Source: Pseudonocardia kujensis (GTDB lineage Bacteria; Actinomycetota; Actinomycetes; Mycobacteriales; Pseudonocardiaceae). From it: a DNA stretch of 64,000 bases. The notes beneath the pieces were generated by a model. That model ran no database searches. It saw nothing but the letters and a program-made list of their open reading frames with translations, and had not been told where the DNA came from. A program made the position numbers and the translations under genes. Location of the stretch: the NCBI RefSeq assembly GCF_021283305.1, contig NZ_JAJSOK010000029.1, positions 1 to 64,000 on the forward strand, read 5' to 3'. Shown here piece after piece: positions 61,677-64,000 of the stretch; the stretch's first letter is position 1, and each line of letters starts with the position of its first letter.

Positions 61677-62459
61677 ATGGTCGAAGGTCCGATGGAGCCG
61701 CCCCCGGCCGGTGGGAAGGCCGACGGGACAGCCGACGGGAACGGCGACGGGAACGGCGACGGGGTGGGCGGGCCCGCCGCCCCGCCGGCACCCAGGCGCC
61801 GGATGAAGCGGCAGACCCGGGTCTCGCTCCTGGTGATCGCGGTCGTCGCCGTCGTGGTCGCGGCCGTGCTCGTCGTGGTCTACGTGGTCGAGGGCGGCAA
61901 GTACGTCACCACCGACAACGCGCAGATCGACGGGGACAGGATCACGGTCAACGCGCCGGGCAGCGGCACGCTGGTCGACTGGACGGCACACCAGGGCTCA
62001 CAGCTGCTCAAGAACCACACCGTGGGGCGCATCCGGATCCAGGGCGGGTTCGTGCAGCCCCAGCAGGCCATCCGCGCGCCGGGCGACGCCACCGTCGTGG
62101 TGGACAACGGCGTGGAGGGCGCCTTCGTCGCGGCCGGGACCGAGCTGGCGGTGGCCTACGACTTCTCGCGGATCTACGTCACCGCGCGGGTCGACGAGAC
62201 CGACATCGACGACGTCCACGTCGGCCAGCCCGTCGACATCGCGGTCGACGCCTTCCCCGGCGTCGACCTCCACGGCAGCGTGGAGGAGCTGCAGGGCGGT
62301 GCGGCCGGGGTCTTCTCGCCCTTCCCGCAGTCCAACACCTCGGGCAACTACCAGAAGGTCACCCAGGTCATTCCGGTGCGGATCGGGATCGAGGACACGA
62401 AGGACCTGCAGCTCGTGCCGGGCATGAACGTCACCGTGAAGATCCACAAGGGCGGGTGA
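61677..62459 (+). CDS. Short HlyD/EmrA-type adaptor, hairpin-less
   Basis: This 260-residue protein has a Gly/Asp/Pro-rich head (about 1-40), one membrane helix (VSLLVIAVVAVVVAAVLVVV) and a lipoyl-like domain starting at YVTTDNAQIDGDRITVNAPG, with a beta-barrel continuation (RIYVTARVDETDIDDVHVGQ). Unlike EmrA it has almost no coiled-coil hairpin between lipoyl halves. The ATG follows GGGGAGGG, 17 bases after the first adaptor. It probably assembles with that adaptor and the convergent DHA2 exporter. Confidence 0.85.
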   Translation: MVEGPMEPPPAGGKADGTADGNGDGNGDGVGGPAAPPAPRRRMKRQTRVSLLVIAVVAVVVAAVLVVVYVVEGGKYVTTDNAQIDGDRITVNAPGSGTLVDWTAHQGSQLLKNHTVGRIRIQGGFVQPQQAIRAPGDATVVVDNGVEGAFVAAGTELAVAYDFSRIYVTARVDETDIDDVHVGQPVDIAVDAFPGVDLHGSVEELQGGAAGVFSPFPQSNTSGNYQKVTQVIPVRIGIEDTKDLQLVPGMNVTVKIHKGG

Positions 62460-62460
62460 G

Positions 62461-64000
62461 TCAGCCCCGCGTGCGGACCGGGTCCCGGCGGGCCCCGCCG
62501 GGACCCTCGGGCTCGCCGGCCGGGACGTCCCCGTTCGTCGCGCCGTCTCCGGAGGGCCCGGGCGACGGCGGCGGCGCGTCCTGCGCCGCCCCGCCCGGAC
62601 CGGCGGGCGCCGGGTCCGCCTGCGCCGCAGGCACCTTCCCCGAGCGCAGCAGGAGCGCGAGCGCGGCGCCGACCAGCGTGATCACGGTCGTGAGCACCAT
62701 CAGGTTGTCGAGCGCCTCGACGAAGGACTGGTTGGCGGTCTGCCGGTAGGTCAGGTAGAGACCGAGCGTGTGACCCGCCTGGCCCGGTCCGAGCGCGGGG
62801 ACCGGGGTGCCCGGGCCGACGAGCGCGGACCGGTCGGACAGCATCTGCGCCTGGGTGGCCGTGACCACCGCGGTCAGGACGGCCAGGCCGAGCGCTGCCG
62901 CGGTGCGCTGCACGACGTTGTTGAACGCGCTGCCGGAGTTGACCTCGCTGACGGGCACGCTCGCGAGGCCGCCGGTCATCACCGGCATCATCGCCATGCC
63001 CATGCCGGCCGCGCGCAGCATCAGCAGCAGCGCGATCTCGACGTGCGAGGTCACCGGGGTCAGCCCGCGCAGCAGGTAGGTCCCGCCCGCGCACACGACC
63101 AGCCCGACGAACGCCGGCCACCGCGGCCCGATCCGGTCGTAGAGCCGCCCGGCGACGGGCATCAGCACGGCCATGATCAGGGCCTGCGGGAGCAGCACGA
63201 ACCCCGCCTCGAACGCGCCCATGCCCTGGGCCTGCTGCAGGTAGACCGGCACGTAGAAGAGCACCGCGAACAGCCCGACCGACAGCACCGAGATGATCAG
63301 CAGGGAGTTCGTGAACGGCCAGTACCGGAACACCCGGACGTTGAGCAGGGGCTCGTCGACCTCGAGCTCGATCACCACGAACAGGGCCAGGCAGAGCACG
63401 CCGAGGCAGGCGAGGCCGACGGTCGGCAGCGACGTCCAGCCCCAGTCCTGCCCCTCGGACAGGGCAAGGAGCAGCGAGAACAGGGCGACGGCGATGGTCA
63501 GGAAGCCGAGGGCGTCGAACCGGGCGCGGCGGGTCGGGCCGAACCGCGGCAGCACCGCGACCGCGGCCGCGGCGCCCAGCACGCCGACCGGCACGTTGAT
63601 GAAGAAGATCAGCCGCCAGTCCACGTACTCGACGAGGTAGCCGCCCAGGGTCGGGCCGACGGCGGGGGCGACGATGATGCCGAGCCCGTAGAGGCCCATG
63701 GCCGCGCCGAGCTGCGCGCGCGGCACGATCCGGTAGAGGATCGCGAGCGTGACCACCGGCAGGATCCCGCCCGGGATCGCCTGCACGATCCGGAAGGCGA
63801 CCAGGCTCTCCAGGCTCCACGCCACCCCGCACAGCGCCGACCCGCCGGCGAACGCGAGCAGCGAGACGATGTAGACGATCGTGGCCCCGTACCGGTCGGA
63901 CAGCCAGGCCGACAGCGGCACGACCACGCCCAGCGCCAGCGTGTACGCCGTGGCGATCCACTGGACCTCGTCGGTGGTCGCGCCGAAGGAGTTCTGGATC
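62461..64000 (-). CDS. DHA2-family MFS drug exporter, N-terminus outside window
   Basis: About 512 residues of a probable 14-helix EmrB/QacA-type proton-driven exporter are visible; the start lies beyond the right edge. Recognisable parts are EVQWIATAYTLALGVVVPLS, the loop LSDRYGATIVY and FRIVQAIPGGILPVVTLAIL. The tail is rich in Pro and Gly. The stop is one base from the end of the short adaptor gene on the opposite strand, an arrangement that suggests a three-part efflux unit despite the convergent direction. Confidence 0.92.
   Translation of the reverse strand, partial: IQNSFGATTDEVQWIATAYTLALGVVVPLSAWLSDRYGATIVYIVSLLAFAGGSALCGVAWSLESLVAFRIVQAIPGGILPVVTLAILYRIVPRAQLGAAMGLYGLGIIVAPAVGPTLGGYLVEYVDWRLIFFINVPVGVLGAAAAVAVLPRFGPTRRARFDALGFLTIAVALFSLLLALSEGQDWGWTSLPTVGLACLGVLCLALFVVIELEVDEPLLNVRVFRYWPFTNSLLIISVLSVGLFAVLFYVPVYLQQAQGMGAFEAGFVLLPQALIMAVLMPVAGRLYDRIGPRWPAFVGLVVCAGGTYLLRGLTPVTSHVEIALLLMLRAAGMGMAMMPVMTGGLASVPVSEVNSGSAFNNVVQRTAAALGLAVLTAVVTATQAQMLSDRSALVGPGTPVPALGPGQAGHTLGLYLTYRQTANQSFVEALDNLMVLTTVITLVGAALALLLRSGKVPAAQADPAPAGPGGAAQDAPPPSPGPSGDGATNGDVPAGEPEGPGGARRDPVRTRG

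Noticed and set aside
1..64000. CRISPR arrays, tRNA or rRNA genes
   Set aside because: No regularly spaced repeats and no tRNA T-arm pattern or rRNA sequence were found on reading.

Overview
The window is GC-rich DNA from a high-GC actinobacterium. Gene content and order point to Pseudonocardia or another member of the Pseudonocardiaceae: fumC, glpX/DUF4245, xseBA, ispH/DUF6542, rmuC and ychF, many GTG starts, short ATGA/GTGA overlaps, and leaderless starts preceded by TANNNT -10 boxes. This placement is inferred from gene content only. No rRNA, tRNA or CRISPR array was seen.

Positions 1-22716 are a conserved core block. It holds an oxidoreductase with a WYL regulator, a haloacetate-dehalogenase-like hydrolase, a four-gene ABC importer read leftward, two paralogous LuxR regulators flanking fumC, glpX divergent from a DUF4245 gene, a leftward xseB-xseA-lipid-droplet-associated-protein set divergent from ispH, DUF6542-rmuC, an ada/alkA-ogt alkylation-repair pair, an ECF-like sigma factor and ychF.

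Positions 22736 to about 40740 are accessory DNA. The left edge carries a frameshifted tyrosine integrase that has also lost its first catalytic arginine, then a decayed but complete IS5-type element with matching ends. Two catabolic-looking clusters follow. One is a hydrolase, an ACS-type MFS transporter and a LysR regulator. The other is an aldo/keto reductase, a 739-residue protein, an MHS-type MFS transporter, a SnoaL-like protein and an AraC regulator, with a convergent SDR. The 739-residue protein joins an apparently metal-competent sugar-isomerase TIM barrel to a divergent chorismate-binding (TrpE-like) module. After these lies a graveyard of GNAT, transposase, VOC and ferredoxin fragments, mostly broken by small indels, then an NTF2/SDR pair and the tail of a mobile-element AAA ATPase.

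Positions 40790-49718 are a coherent catabolic operon divergent from a PadR regulator: acyl-CoA synthetase, molybdenum hydroxylase large subunit, enoyl-CoA hydratase-like protein, FAD subunit, an iron-sulfur subunit fused to a CoxG domain, a leftover C-terminus of a second large subunit, and a maleate isomerase. The likely theme is conversion of an aromatic or heteroaromatic acid to maleate and then fumarate; the substrate is not known.

Positions 49911-64000 return to ordinary chromosomal content: an MntP-like transporter, two membrane-anchored hypotheticals, a flavin-dependent monooxygenase-like protein, a BrkB-family protein, a holin-domain/phosphodiesterase fusion, a HelD/HelR-type helicase, a SHOCT/DUF6325 pair, two HlyD-type adaptors, and a DHA2-family MFS exporter cut by the window end.
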